A stretch of DNA of 64,000 nucleotides, taken from positions 62,001 through 126,000 of the forward strand of contig JAMXDE010000071.1 of NCBI GenBank assembly GCA_026770025.1, in the 5' to 3' direction. The notes beneath the pieces are model-generated. The model searched no databases and was not told the DNA's origin. It was given only the letters and a program-made list of their open reading frames with translations. Of this stretch, positions 21,725 through 33,825 are shown one piece after another. The first letter of the stretch is position 1, and each line of letters opens with the position of its first letter. The stretch is from Craspedostauros australis. Lineage: Eukaryota; Bacillariophyta; Bacillariophyceae; Mastogloiales; Achnanthaceae. A program made the position numbers and the translations under genes.

Positions 21725-24700
21725 ATGATCAACGAGTGCGGAAACATTGGCAAGGACAAGAATCTGAAGCAACTCAATCCTGTCATTGGAAGTCAAGCTT
21801 CTTCATCAACAGCAGCAGTAGTATCAGCAACAGAAGTAGTAGCAGCAACAGCAGGAGTAGCAGCAGTAGTATCAGCAACAGAAGTACCAACAACAGCAAT
21901 GGCCAACCCGCAGACACAGACACAAACGCAAGTAGAAATAGAAACGCCCACAACCAAGGGATCAGCGAAGATCGATCCGGACAACATGTCCAGCGGCCTG
22001 CCACCCATTCCTCCACTGGAAAGCAGCCACAGCGATCGCACTGCATCGTCCGCGGCGGCCGCCCCATCGACCCCCTCCACGAGCCGTCATGAGAAGCTCA
22101 AGCTGTGGCAGCCGCATCTGCAGCACAGTTGCACTCGAGATTACCACGCCTCGCCGCCCATCAACTTCGCATCGCAACGACAGCGCAAGGTCAATCGCTC
22201 TCTTCCACCCGTCACGACTTCGCCACAACACCGACGCACGACGATCCAATCGAAGCAGGAACTCGAAATCCTCAATCTGCTGCAGCATCCCATCTGGATC
22301 TTCGATATCACGGCGCAGTCCATGTGGTGGTGCAACGAGGCGTCGTGTCATCTGTGGAATGCCGACAGTCGCGACGATCTGTGTCGCCGCAACTTTGCCA
22401 CGGATATGAGCGCGCAGACGGAAGTTAGGCTCAATGATTATCTCGAAAAGTTCAGGAATGGGGAGTTGGTGTCGGATCAGGTACGTGTGGCAAACAATGT
22501 GGGTGGCATCAATACATTGTCAATTATTATATTACATTACATTATATTACGACTATATAATGGATTGCAAGTACGACTGCTTCCTTTCTTACCTCTTCTT
22601 CCATTCCATTTCCTTCTCATCCAATCTCCCATCACGCACGCATCCAACCCATTCCACCCGATTCTTCGCATCGCACAGTGGAACTTCTACCCCAACAACG
22701 GCAAAGACGGAAGCGTCACGTGCGACACCATCTGCCAGGGCGTCTACATCGACGGCTCGCGTCTCGTCATGCTCATCGAAGTCGTGCACAGCACGTCCAG
22801 CATCAAATCGGAGTTTGAGAATCTCAGCTTGCGCAGTTTGGAGACGCTGCGGCATCTCCCCGTCTCGGTGCGACAATTCAACACGCAGGGCATGCTCATG
22901 GATCAGAATCCGGAGGCCGTGCAAACGTTCGGTCTGCCATCGAAGCAGAGCAAGCTCAACAGTCGTGAAACAGCGACGTCCAACGACGATCCAATATCAA
23001 CCACAGACACGATAGAGCCAAAGGGAAAGAGAACGAGAATATCACGTGACGGGGAGGCAAGCAGCCAGTCGCCCGCTCGCTCGACCAGATCGGACCGAAC
23101 GAGCGACTTCACTGCAGCAGCAAATACAAACACAAATGCAAACACAAATACAGATGCGATACGAAGGGACAATGATAACAACGTCGCAAACGAAGGCAAA
23201 TCAATTGACGATAACGCCACGGAACACCAGCGGACGAGATTGAAAAAGAACACCGACGGCAACAATTGGCATCATGATGATGACCAAAATGCAACGACCG
23301 ACCGAGGAGATGTCCGCAGTAATGGCGATGGTCCGCATGACAGAGACCGCCGCGATTCCATTTCCGAACTGTCTGTGCGCACCATGAATCAGTTCGTGGA
23401 ACCCTTCGTCGATAAGGAGCTCGGCATGAAAGTGTTCCGAGAGGTCATAGAGGAGGGACTGGATCACCAGCTGGAGGCAAAGCAACACACCATCGACGGA
23501 CCGAAGTGGTTCAGTATCCAAGTGCGCGCCTCCAAGGATCCCGTTACGCTCAATCCAATCATACTGTGCATCGCCACGCGCGATATATCCGACATCATGC
23601 AGGCCGCCAAGGAGGAGGCCGACCGTGCCACGATGGAGAAATCAGAGTTCTTTGCCGTCATGGCGCATGAGATCCGCACACCGTTGCATCAGGTCGTCGG
23701 CTTCATCGAGCTCCTCTCGCAGACCAACCTGCGGCAGGAGCAGGCGGAGTTCGTGGGCATGCTGCAGAGCTCGACGCATGCCTTGATGTCGATCATCAAC
23801 GATCTGCTGGATTTCACCAAGCTCGATGCGGGAAAGATGAAGATCGAGAACGTCCCGTTCGACGTCAACGCCGTCCTCAACGGTTCCATCACGGCGGTTT
23901 CGGGACAGGCCGAGGACAAGGAACTCAAGCTCGTCAGCAGCGTCAGCCCCAACATCCCCATCCGGTTGGTCGGCGATCCCAATCGACTGCGCCAGGTGCT
24001 GCTCAACATGCTGCAGAACGCCATCAAATTCACGGATCGCGGTGGCATCACCACGAAGATCGAACGCGTCGGCGATGCGGATGGCGGCAAGAAGGTCGTG
24101 CTGCGATTCTCCGTGTGCGACACGGGCATCGGCATCAACGATGAGCACAAGAACCGCATCTTTCGCAAGTACCAGCAGGCGGACGTGTCGGTCGCCAGGA
24201 AGTACGGTGGCACGGGACTTGGATTGGCCATCTGGTGCGTTGTTTTTTATGTCCTTTTTTGTGGTGTACGGATCCATCGATTATACTTGCTGCAATTGAT
24301 GCTGTTGTCTTTTCGTTGGCTCCGAGCTGTGGCGGAGGATCTCATGCAATGCATGTGATGACGATCGCATACTCGCAGAGTCCAGATGTGATGAGAACAC
24401 AAGCTGGTGGAGACCATGATTGCCGGTCCCACTCTCATTCTCACCTTCGCCTTGCTCTCGTCAACATTAAAAACGCACACACACGCACGCACCTATTATA
24501 CAAATACTCGTACCATCCGAATACAGCAAAGCGCTCGTGGAAAACATGGGAGGGACAATCGATGTGGACAGCGAGGTTGGGAAGGGGACGACATTCTGGT
24601 TCGAAATTCCGTTCGTCCCGCACTGCAAACCGTCCGGTTGCTCCACGCTGGACAAGAACGGGGTCGATCATGAAGGCGATGACATTGAGGGATTGAGGAT

Positions 24701-25052
24701 ACTGGTGGCGGAGGACAACAAGGTGAATCAGAAGGTCGTCGTCAACATGCTGAAGCGCCTCAAGCACGTGCCGACCGTCGTCGAGAATGGTGATCTCGCC
24801 GTCAAAGAAATCGTCTCCAAACGCAACGACTACGACCTCGTGCTGATGGATGTGCAGATGCCCGTGCTGGATGGCATCGATGCCACGAAGGAGATCCGCT
24901 GCCAGGGCTACCTGGAATGTGACCTCCCCATCGTGGGGCTGACCGCGAGCATCCAAACCTTCGACTGGAATCAGATCGGGATGAACGATTGCATTAAAAA
25001 GCCCGTACGGATACTGGACCTGAAACGAGGATTGGCGAAACACTTCATCTGA
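21725..25052 (+). CDS. soluble PAS hybrid histidine kinase with receiver domain
   Basis: Three exons: 21725-22480, 22679-24234 and 24527-25052 (945 residues). Intron 1 (22481-22678) is 198 bp, phase 0 and without a stop in frame. Intron 2 (24235-24526, 292 bp, phase 2) falls inside the ATP lid and its removal rebuilds LGLAIC-KALVENMGG. Order: low-complexity N-terminus; PAS-like domain (HPIWIFDITAQSMWWCN); acidic, N/T-rich linker; second PAS-like segment; dimerisation/phosphoacceptor helix (FFAVMAHEIRTPLH, H is the phosphorylated residue); ATPase domain with N box (LLNMLQNAIKFT), G1 (VCDTGIGI), F box and G2 (GGTGLGLAI); C-terminal receiver with acidic pocket (LVAEDN), phosphoacceptor D in LVLMDVQMPVLDG, T in GLTAS and K in CIKKP. 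No membrane segment is seen, so it should sense an internal signal. Phosphate would pass from His to Asp and then to an HPt protein not in this window. Confidence 0.92.
22481..22678 (+). other. frame-neutral intron in histidine kinase
   Basis: Donor GTACGTG and acceptor CGCACAG. The length of 198 bp is divisible by three and the sequence has no stop in frame. It encodes hydrophobic, atypical residues (LLPFLPLLPFHFLL) if retained and interrupts the PAS domain, which reads smoothly after splicing. Confidence 0.8.
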
Positions 25053-27718
25053 GCTAGGGACGAAACGGGAGGTGTCAAAAAGTTTGCTCCAAGGAGGAGT
25101 TTGGAATGCCATGGTGTACCTAAAAAGTGAACTGCACATTGAATAGAGTAGAGCATGAGCACCAAAGCGGGTAGCGCTTCTTTCTCCACACATGGGTGGA
25201 CCCCGGGTTTGGATTTCTGTCCTCGGTCCACGCGAGGACAAACACTCCTATCCCGTTGCTCTGCTGCGTAGTGTCGTGCCGTGCCGTGAAGGGATGGCTC
25301 CTCACAGGGAAGAGGAACCACTCGCAGGGGATCCGCGGCAACCTTTCGAATTTACAATGTTCTCCGGTATGAGTAGGGGATGGCATCTCTCACGCCGCCA
25401 GGTCCCAACGAAACAGGACGCCCTTGATTTCTCAACCGCATCGTTGCGGTGTCGTCATGGCGACGTGGTTGTGTGAGGTCGAAGCGTTGAAAAGTTGAAC
25501 CCATCCAGGCAGATTGTTCCAACACGAGCCAGTTCCGTCCACTCCGGTAACATCAGAACTTCCAACCTTATTTTAGGCGCCATACCGATGACGTGTTTCG
25601 TCTTGCGCTGAGTCATGAGCAGTCTTGTCCCTCCCGCAACGGATCTGTGGAGTTGTTTGACGTGCACAAGACACGTTGCAACTTGAAGAAACGAGACCTT
25701 TCCTCCCACTGTGTGTGGGCGCAACCTTCCTCAATGATGTACCGTGGTATTTGGAACACGTCTCGTCCTTCACATCGCATCAGACGTGTCTAAAACGGCA
25801 ACATCCAGCAAGCATGTATGTAATTATGTATCGGCTAATGTGGATCACTACGAGCGTTATCGGCTTGTTCCCCTAAGTACAGCAGGTTGTTGACATCATT
25901 TGGAAATTGCCTGCCTTGTTGGCGTTTTCATAACTCGGCGCAATACATATACCAAGCTCTTTCATTATGTGAGACTCTGAGAAATCGAAAGAATTCTCAA
26001 CAACGCTGACGTGTCCGGGCGTGATATCCGTTCGTTGTAAAAAGTGGTTGCGTGGTTTTGTGCGTAAATTGTTGGAAGCGCAAACAATGACGTGGGGGTC
26101 ATTTGCGAAGGCTGGTTGGCTGGTCTGTAGTAACGGATGAATTCGCAGTTTTCAACCAGCGCAACATTGTTCCTCGAATTTGCCGCTCATAAAATGATCC
26201 TCAAACGAAGGGAAACTATCCAACAGCACCCCTGGCAAGACCTCTCACTGTCTCCTTGGTGCATTATTGCATGTGGCTGTATCGTCGTCAATACTCATCG
26301 CTTTTACTTCTGCTGTCATCTTCGAAGCTAAGCCTGGGAAGAACATCCACAATGACCATATCTCCGTCGATCAAAGATCACAGACACGCCTGCATTCGGT
26401 TTGTAATATATTGACAGGAAGGGCGAAATGAGGCGCTATCTGAAGCTGTTGGCTGTTGGTCTTGATGACGAGCGATGCTTGCTCTTTCCGTCCATGCAGG
26501 ATCTTCCCAACTTCATGCACGTGTGGCGCGCCTCCACTACCTATTGTGCTGCGAGTCATTGTTGCGCCTGCGCAGAGCTCCAAGAAACGAACCTCCCCCA
26601 AACCGGCTTTGTTGTCTCGGCGCGGAACCGCAATCGATAATGTTTGGGCCACTGCTCAACCAGTGTGTGAAGAATTGGAGTGTGGTTCGTACTCGTGGAT
26701 ATGAAACGAGTTGTTAGTGGAATAAATCTTCGAGCCATCGCACAGTAGCATGGTATTGTATGTGCTGGGATACCGCAGGAGCACGTTGCGGCGCCATTTA
26801 CCAGTCCTTCAACACACACCAACAGTCACCATCCACCGCGCTTTGGTATTGAAGTTCACCGCAAACAATGCACCTCACGGCAACGGTGCTTGGGTTGGCG
26901 GACAGTCATTGGTGCCAAACACCATAAGTCTCCTGCCCTTGGAATGGTTGATAAATCGTGGCGTACGATTACCGTTCCCTTGCCTGTTCCACTGTATCGC
27001 CATAGTAGTCATTCTCGGGGCTTCGACGTTGAAGGGTATTTTTTGGGAAAGTCGGCACTCGTTTAGGCCACAATTTGTATCGAGACACGTCCTTTGTCAA
27101 TCGCGTGAGGTTATTTTGACTCTTTTGTTCGTCAAGTGCAACAACGAACGCAGAGCGAAGAGCTAAAAGAAGCTCCCCTGGTCTCGTTGAACGTCCCACT
27201 CACAAAAGAACGCCGTCACCTTAGTCGTGCAAATTGTCTGGGATGGTTTGGCATTCCTCTGTTCCACTGTCGTCTGCGTTCGGTGCCAAGAAGGCAGCAA
27301 CAACCAGATCGTCGCTGGCTCCGAGTACCACTGTGGCGTGTTTCGCAGCGTGGACTTCTTTTACGAGGGACCAACTCTCCCGCAGGACCAACCAACTCAA
27401 TCCAAAAACACCCAAACAAACGAGCTGAGAAGTCGCAACCAGGCAGCGCTGCCCGACTTCCACACTCTTGCTGGTGGGCCTTCACTCTCTGGTCACAATT
27501 TCTTGACGTTGGTGTTTGATCGGACGGGACAAACCCCCAATCATACCAACCCCGACCAATTACAACAAACAGAAGACTCCAGGACGGGTTGCCCGCTTCA
27601 ACATCAAACACATCACAAGACAATCACAAGAGCAACGGTAATACCATCAACAGCCGCACAGCGAGCAGAAGCAACCACAACAGCAACAAGCCAACACGAG
27701 CGACTTGATAGAAGCAAG
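25053..27718. other. intergenic with degenerate fragments
   Basis: About 2.7 kb with no supported gene. Short frames around 25455-25724 (minus) and 26428-26640 (plus) are coding-like but broken and unrecognised. The last 400 bases, CAA-rich, are probably the 5' UTR of cyclase/PDE gene 2. Confidence 0.45.
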
Positions 27719-30700
27719 ATGAGTGCAGCAGAAGTCATGAATAAGATCTTCGAAGGGGACAGCGAGAGCCAGAGCCAGACCTTCGGTGCCGACGAAGTCA
27801 ATGGCTCTCACAACGTCGCTCAAGCCAAGACTGTCCACGTCGAGGACAGCAACGTCTCACATGTTGAACACGATGCCAAGAGAGCGGAGATCGCTGCCAA
27901 AGAATCCACCTACGTTCGGTATTCCAAGGGCGTTGTGATCCTGGTGCTGGCATGTGCAACAGCCATCGTCGGTTACTTCACGTACTTCTTGACACGCAAG
28001 GAAGAGGAGGAGGATTTTGATACTGAGGTGAGCATCCATCTACACATGGTGTGGTTGCACTGTGATGATACTGCAATGCTTGATTGTGCACATGACTGTC
28101 TTTCGCTGGCATCGTACAGCGAATAGTTCTATTCCATCCCGTAACAAAACATGTCATGTCTCCTCTAACTTCTTTATCCGGCATTCGCTTTTGACTGCCT
28201 TTTCGTCCCACCTTCCACATCATGCGACGGCCGCAACTTGTTGTTATACATGAACAGTTCCAGAACTACGCCGCCGAGATCATCGACCTCTCCGTCATCC
28301 AAGCGAGGGACATCTTCGATACGCTGGCAACGCTCACAGTCTCCATCACCTCGTTCGCGATGGCCTCCGAGCAAGAGTGGCCATTCGTCGTCATCCCAGA
28401 CTTCTTCCATCGCACCGAGAAGATGCTGCAGCTGTCGCCTTCCTTCGCTGTTGGCTTTCAGCCCATCGTTCCTCCGAACCAACGGACTAGATGGGAACTC
28501 TTTTCACAACAGAAGGCAGGATGGCTCAGCGATCCGTTTCCAAAGAGCCTTGCCCATCTCGAAGCAAGCCGCGCCACATTCGCGCTGCCTTACATCTGGG
28601 ATGGAAGGGCAACTACAGACACTGGAATCCCATTGCCGTCTCCGCCAACTGAGTTCGACTACTACACCCCCGTCTGGCAGAGCTCTCCGCCTGGCCCTCT
28701 TACGAACTACGATACCAGGAGCATTGGCGAGACCTACAGAGAACAGTTGGACAAGATGGTGGTGGAAGATATCCCTATTATGAGTGATGCGAGTATCGTC
28801 AACAACGCCGAAGCGATCTTGGCAGACAGTATCATCCTGGATCCAATTCACAAAACCCTTGAAGAAGGGTCGGAGATTGTCGGCTTCCTTGCCGCCATCG
28901 TGCCATGGAGCCTCTACTTCGACAATGTGCTTCCTGAAGGCTCGCCACCGCTGGATGTCGTCGTTCGCGAATCCTGTGGACACGCCTACACCTTTCGGGT
29001 GGAGGGTCCGAAGGCAACCTACCTCGACAACCAAGATCTGCATGACCGCAAGTACTCGTCCAAGCACCGCACTGGCGACTTCAACGCCGTGTCTGCGCTG
29101 CAAACCAGCCAAAAGTGCCAGTTCTCGATCGATGTCTACCCAACGAGAGAATTCGAGGACTCTTTCTATACAAACAGGCCCATCACGTACACAATCGGTG
29201 CTGTGGTGATCTTCATTGCCACTTCGCTTGTGTTTATCATGTACGACTGCGTCGTGCAAATGCGACAGAAGAAGGTCCTCACCTCCGCCCAAAAGACCGA
29301 CGCCATTGTCAGTTCGCTGTTCCCAGAAGAGGTGCGAGACCGACTGATGGAGGAGGCCAACGAAGAAAACCATGCAGCAGCTGCGTCGAAGAATCCATTC
29401 GGAATTAGATCGCATTTGGCACACAAGCCCAATCCCCTTGGCACCGACAGTTTCCACCGGCCGAATTCGAAGCCGATTGCTGATCTGGTAAGTTCGTCGA
29501 ATGTTGCAGGATGTGAACAGTGCATCGTATTGTGAATCATATTCGAGTGTGTATGCGTACGAGTATGGGCGTGTAATGCTATGCATCATCAGACTCACAC
29601 TAAACGTTCAATGACAACGCTGTCCTGTTTCATGAACTTTGCCCCAACACGGCTCTGCGTCTATCTCATCTCCGCATGGTTCGCACCTGCGCCCTCACCG
29701 CTTATTGCCATCTGTGCACACTTCTCCAGTTCCCCAACGTCACCGTCCTCTTCGCCGACATCGTTGGGTTCACTGCGTGGTCAAGCGTGCGAGAACCAAC
29801 CCAAGTATTCACCTTGCTGGAACACATCTACGGAAGCTTCGATGCCATCGCCAAGCGACGTGGAATCTTCAAAGTCGAGACCATCGGCGATTGCTACGTG
29901 GCAGCCTCGGGACTTCCCAAACCACGAAAGGATCATGCCAAGGCCATGGTCCTCTTTGCTCGCGATTGCCTCGAAGAGATGAACCTCGCGGTTCACAAGC
30001 TCGAAGTCGTCCTTGGACCAGAAACTGCGGAGCTGGCCATGAGAATCGGCTTGCATTCCGGCCCCGTCACCGCTGGTGTTCTCCGAGGTGAAAAGTCTCG
30101 ATTCCAGTTGTTTGGTGACACAGTCAACACCGCCAGTCGGATTGAGACATCCGGCATGTCAAACCGTATCCACATATCCACGGATACAGCCAATGAGCTC
30201 ATTCAGGCTGGCAAAGGCATTTGGGTGAAGCCACGAAAAGAGATGATGACCCTCAAGGGCAAGGGCGAGGTGCAAACATACTTTGTCGACATATCTCAGA
30301 TTGATGGTTCGATGCTGGGATCCAGCAAGTATGAAGGCTCCTCAGATGGCGATGCTAACATCAACACCCGCAACAGCAACGCCAGTGGCAGCAGCAACAA
30401 GATCCCAAGCCTGTCGCAACACGCGGGAGAACAGGAAGGATGCTTAGAATCACGGTCGAGGCACACCGAAAGTCGCAAACAACAGCGTCTCATCGATTGG
30501 AACGCCGAGGTGCTGCAAGGTCTGCTCAAGCAGGTGGTCGCAGTCAGAAAGCCCGATGCAACTGGAACAACAACGGCACTTCCTGTCGAAGAATCACATG
30601 ATGCCAAACGAGAACAGACGAGCACTCTCGATGAATTCACCGAGATCATCAAGCTGCCAGATGCTGCCGCCGTGTTCCAATGCGATCCTGCCAACATCGA

Positions 30701-31748
30701 GCTGAGCCCCAACGTCGTTCGCCAGCTCCAGGACTACGTTGCACAGATCGCAAGGATGTACAAGCCCAATCCCTTCCATTCGTTCGAGCATGCATCCCAC
30801 GTCGTCCAGTCCGTCAACAAGCTCATGGCACGTGTTGTGACGCCATCCGACTCCATTGACTATACCGAGCTCGCCTACAAGCCAGCACAGAACACGAGCG
30901 CCAACATGCACAAGTTCACATACGGCATCACCTCCGATCCTTTGATTCTCTTCGCCTGCGCCTTCTCCGCCTTGATCCACGACGTTGATCACAGCGGTCT
31001 CCCCAACGCCGTCCTGGCCGAGGAGGACCATCCGTTGGCGCAGATGTACAGGAACAAGAGCATCGCAGAGCAGAACTCCGTCGATCTGGCATGGAAGCTG
31101 CTGCAGCTCCCCAAGTACAACGACTTCCGCAGATGCATCTACCAGACACAGGACGAACTGAGGCGATTCCGCCAGCTCGTGGTCAACGCCGTCATGGCGA
31201 CGGACATCATGGACAAGGACCTCAACATGCTGCGCAAGAAGCGCTGGGACAGAGCCTTCGAATCCAGCACCGGTGATGAAGCAGACACCAAGGAAGATAG
31301 CGACCGCAAGGCCACGATCGTGATCGAGCATCTCATCCAGGCATCCGACGTGGCTCACACCATGCAGCACTGGCATGTCTACCTCAAATGGAACGAGCGA
31401 TTGTTCCATGAGATGTATCGGGGATACAAGGAGGGACGCAACAAGGCCGATCCTTCCGTCGGCTGGTACGAAGGTGAGCTGTCATTCTTCGATCACTACC
31501 TCATTCCTCTGGCCAAGAAGCTGTCCACTTGTGGCGTATTCGGCGTGGCCTCCGATGAGTACTTGAACTACGCTACGGCCAACCGACAGGAATGGGAACG
31601 CAAGGGGCGTGACATCGTCGCGGGGTACTTGAAGAAGGTGAACGCCAAGACATCCACCAGCCCATTGGGCGGTGGCGGTGGCGAAGACAGCGTTGGTAGT
31701 ACCGACATGAACAGCAGCGGCGCGGACTCTTTGAGCTCAGGATCGTGA
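27719..31748 (+). CDS. receptor-type nucleotide cyclase / phosphodiesterase fusion, gene 2
   Basis: Three exons: 27719-28027, 28258-29487 and 29730-31748 (1185 residues), GT-AG, all phase 0. TM helix about 71-91, outer-facing domain about 92-412, TM helix about 414-434, class III cyclase about 514-690, PDE about 860-1150, acidic/Gly-rich tail. Metal aspartates in LFADIVGF and TIGDCYV; Glu in KVETIGD is guanine-type; Gln in FQLFGD; N-x3-R in NTASRIE. PDE motifs: PFHSFEHASHV (Ser where gene 1 has Asn), HDVDHSGLPN, SDVAHTMQHWHVY. Outside the cell it has a long sensor-like domain, ligand unknown. The ATG at 27719 aligns with that of gene 3. The direct duplicate of this gene lies 15 kb downstream. 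Intron 1 is at the same place as in gene 1, the others are not. Confidence 0.92.
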
Positions 31749-31894
31749 TTCCTTTGCCGGAGGGTATGGATTGAACACCTTTGGCTGTCTCCGATAGCAT
31801 CCATGGGTACAAGTCGGGCGTTGCAGAGAGATGGCTGGGTCGGTAGAATACTACACCAACATCGTACGTTAACCAATGTAAATAAGCCGATTTA

Positions 31895-31900
31895 AATAAA
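31895..31900 (+). terminator. polyadenylation signal of cyclase/PDE gene 2
   Basis: AATAAA lies 147 bases after the stop codon. Confidence 0.5.
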
Positions 31901-32310
31901 CCAAAAATCGAAACAAAGAGTCCAGCCGATGTTGGTGCCGATGTCGATAGGGATGAGAATCGCAGGAGCGGAATCAATCAGAGTACTATTATCGTACAAG
32001 CGTAGCGCTCCGAATGGCGTTTGCATCAAGGTGACAGCGATCTACATTCGATGGCGAAGCCAGAAAACGAAACTCACTTTTTTCATTCAAAAAGTCGGAT
32101 ACTCTAGTCTGGCTTAGTATACACCCCCAAAACTAGACATGGCTCAACTCTCATCTATCACAGCCAAACATCTACTCGTGCGCTGTGAACATTGATCATC
32201 TTGGAAGAAAGCATTATCACCAACGAGTAGAGGTAGCTCTATTCATTCTTTTCTTGTTGACGGCTTGTCTGTACGTGCGTGGAACAGCTGGCAAAGAGTC
32301 GAGTGTTGGG

Positions 32311-32358
32311 ATGGAGTTGTTTGTTTGTTTGTTTATGGAGTTGTTTGTTTGTTTGTTT
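32311..32358 (+). repeat. tandem duplication of a TTTG-rich 24-mer
   Basis: ATGGAG followed by TTTG runs occurs twice in succession. Confidence 0.8.
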
Positions 32359-32753
32359 CTGTCTGTCTGTTTGCGTTCCAATCTGTGTTTGCGTCTATTT
32401 GTGCTTGTGTATGTACGTGTCCGTGTGTCTGATTGGCTGTGTTCATACAGAACGAACCAGTACTCTCTCGAGAGTATCACAATGGGGATCTTTATGAACA
32501 CGACATGTGCACGCGCTATCAGTTTTTGTTGGGTCGCGCGGAGGCAATTACGTGACCTGTGACTCGTGCCAAACAAAGCAAATTCGCCGTACGCATCGAT
32601 CGTAGACAGGACCTTTTGTCTGTCGAAGAAGTTGTTTTATATAGTACGACCATGAACTATCACCATCATTGCCGCTTCACTATTGATATTTTGTCATGCC
32701 AGTCACTATTCTTGCTTCGATCTTGAAGGCAGTACTAGCAACCCGACATCTAA

Positions 32754-32957
32754 TTAGGCCGGTGTTGTGAACCAGACATATCCATCGCCACAGGCACTAC
32801 ATAAGTGACTTCTGCATTCCGGACAGCGAATGTACCTCACAGCAGAGACGAGACTGGAGCTGAAAGAAACTTTGTGGTCGTGTTGGATGCCTGTCTCACA
32901 AAAGAAGTGTGAACATGCCACCGGTCGTTCACGTTTTCTGTGTTGGTTTGTTGTCAT
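32754..32957 (-). pseudogene. possible zinc-ribbon fragment
   Basis: A 67-residue frame ending in RCPECRSHLCSACGDGYVW. The paired CxxC/CxxC spacing is typical of zinc ribbons and of the tails of some transposases. No upstream exon is seen, so it is either a remnant or chance. Confidence 0.25.
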
Positions 32958-33134
32958 CAGTGAAATGCGAGCACAACATGTCGGCCTTGGCCCGCGACCT
33001 GCTTCCGCAGACAGAGATGTTTCCGAGCAGAGTCGTCTCCTCCATCCCGTGTCGATGCTGTCACCAAAAATAGGAAGGAGGCGCAGAAATCCAAAAGTGG
33101 TTCGAATTCCGCACTGGCCAAGAAGGCTTCACTC

Positions 33135-33139
33135 CCAAT
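33135..33139 (+). repeat. target-site duplication, element 1 (left copy)
   Basis: CCAAT here and at 42290-42294, directly outside the LTRs. Confidence 0.9.
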
Positions 33140-33206
33140 AGTTGAGATTCAATGAGGGACAGACTAGTACCGAACACGGTATCAACCCGATGGGAGAAAT
33201 TCCTGT

Positions 33207-33218
33207 TTTGGCGCGAAA
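33207..33218 (+). promoter_or_regulatory. E2F-type site in U3 of element 1
   Basis: TTTGGCGCGAAA is a perfect match to the palindromic E2F consensus TTTSGCGCSAAA, at LTR positions 68-79. The same site is at 41670-41681 in the 3' LTR. E2F/DP factors drive S-phase genes in animals, plants and algae; control of this LTR by them is inferred. Confidence 0.65.
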
Positions 33219-33320
33219 TCTTCCGACTTGATTGACCACCAAACCTTTTTCTCCTCCTTTCTCTCCTCCATTCACGAATCCATCATGACTCAAACCTGAC
33301 CGACCTGACTCACACCCCAC

Positions 33321-33338
33321 CTGGGAACTATATGCTCT
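33321..33338 (+). promoter_or_regulatory. conserved core-promoter-like block in element 1 LTR
   Basis: CTGGGAACTATATGCTCT differs by one base from the block in element 2 (51909-51926, reverse complement). It contains a TATA-like CTATATG and lies about 100 bases after the E2F-type site. Repeated at 41784-41801. Confidence 0.5.
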
Positions 33339-33572
33339 TCAGATCCTCCTTACTAAAACTTATCTCGATTCCTTCATTGCTGATGACCACCACACTACCA
33401 CCGTGGTCTCAGCATGCGTATCCAACTTGCTTCAACTCAAGCAATGGAATCCGAGTGTCAGCTTCAGCCACAGCCACTGCTTCATGACCGTCACCACTGA
33501 TTGTCATGACCTACACTGCAGTGTAACTACATGTGCGGAGAGCAAGGTACTGTATTGACTGTCTACTCTGTT

Positions 33573-33596
33573 GCACTGAATCAAGTGCATCAGTGC
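33573..33596 (+). other. conserved LTR hairpin, element 1
   Basis: The stem GCACTGA/TCAGTGC (7 bp) has a 10-base loop. The same stem with a different loop is in the element 2 LTR. Possibly part of the R region. Repeated at 42036-42059. Confidence 0.5.
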
Positions 33597-33825
33597 AGGG
33601 TCTCGCCAAGTTGTGTGGCATCGTTTCTTCACCCTACTAACACCAATAAGCTAACTCATAATAACGGACAAGGATTAGCTACAAAGCACTCTACTTCTCA
33701 TCGTTACAAGTTATAACTATTCAAACAGCACACCTCTCTTGAACTGCATCACACGGCTATCCCGAAGCCGGCAGATTCACGAGGCATTCTCCACCGATTC
33801 GCGACGCCTACGCACGAATCCTAAC

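Larger units (their letters stand above)
31749..33134. other. intergenic, left flank of Copia element 1
   Basis: No complete gene. It holds a TTTG-rich tandem repeat and, on the minus strand at 32754-32957, a 67-codon frame with a zinc-ribbon-like CPECRSHLCSACGDGY, which may be a remnant exon. Confidence 0.5.

Noticed and set aside
25140-25225. tRNA-like or SINE-like stretch (GCGGGTAGCGC then GGGTTTGGATTTC)
   Set aside because: The B box is imperfect and no acceptor or T stem could be folded, so neither a tRNA nor a SINE can be supported.
28504-29598. 364-codon minus frame opposite cyclase/PDE gene 2 (and its copy at 43864-44592)
   Set aside because: Antisense shadow of well-supported exons with no domain of its own; present in both copies only because the genes are duplicates.
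30594-31409. 271-codon minus frame opposite the PDE domain (also 45588-46403)
   Set aside because: Complement of the conserved PDE codons; no recognisable protein.
33090-33110. GGTTCGAATTCC resembling a tRNA B box
   Set aside because: No A box at the right distance and no cloverleaf.
33531-33716. 61-codon frame repeated in both LTRs of element 1 (also 41994-42179)
   Set aside because: Repeated only because the LTRs are copies; no homologous frame in the element 2 LTR.
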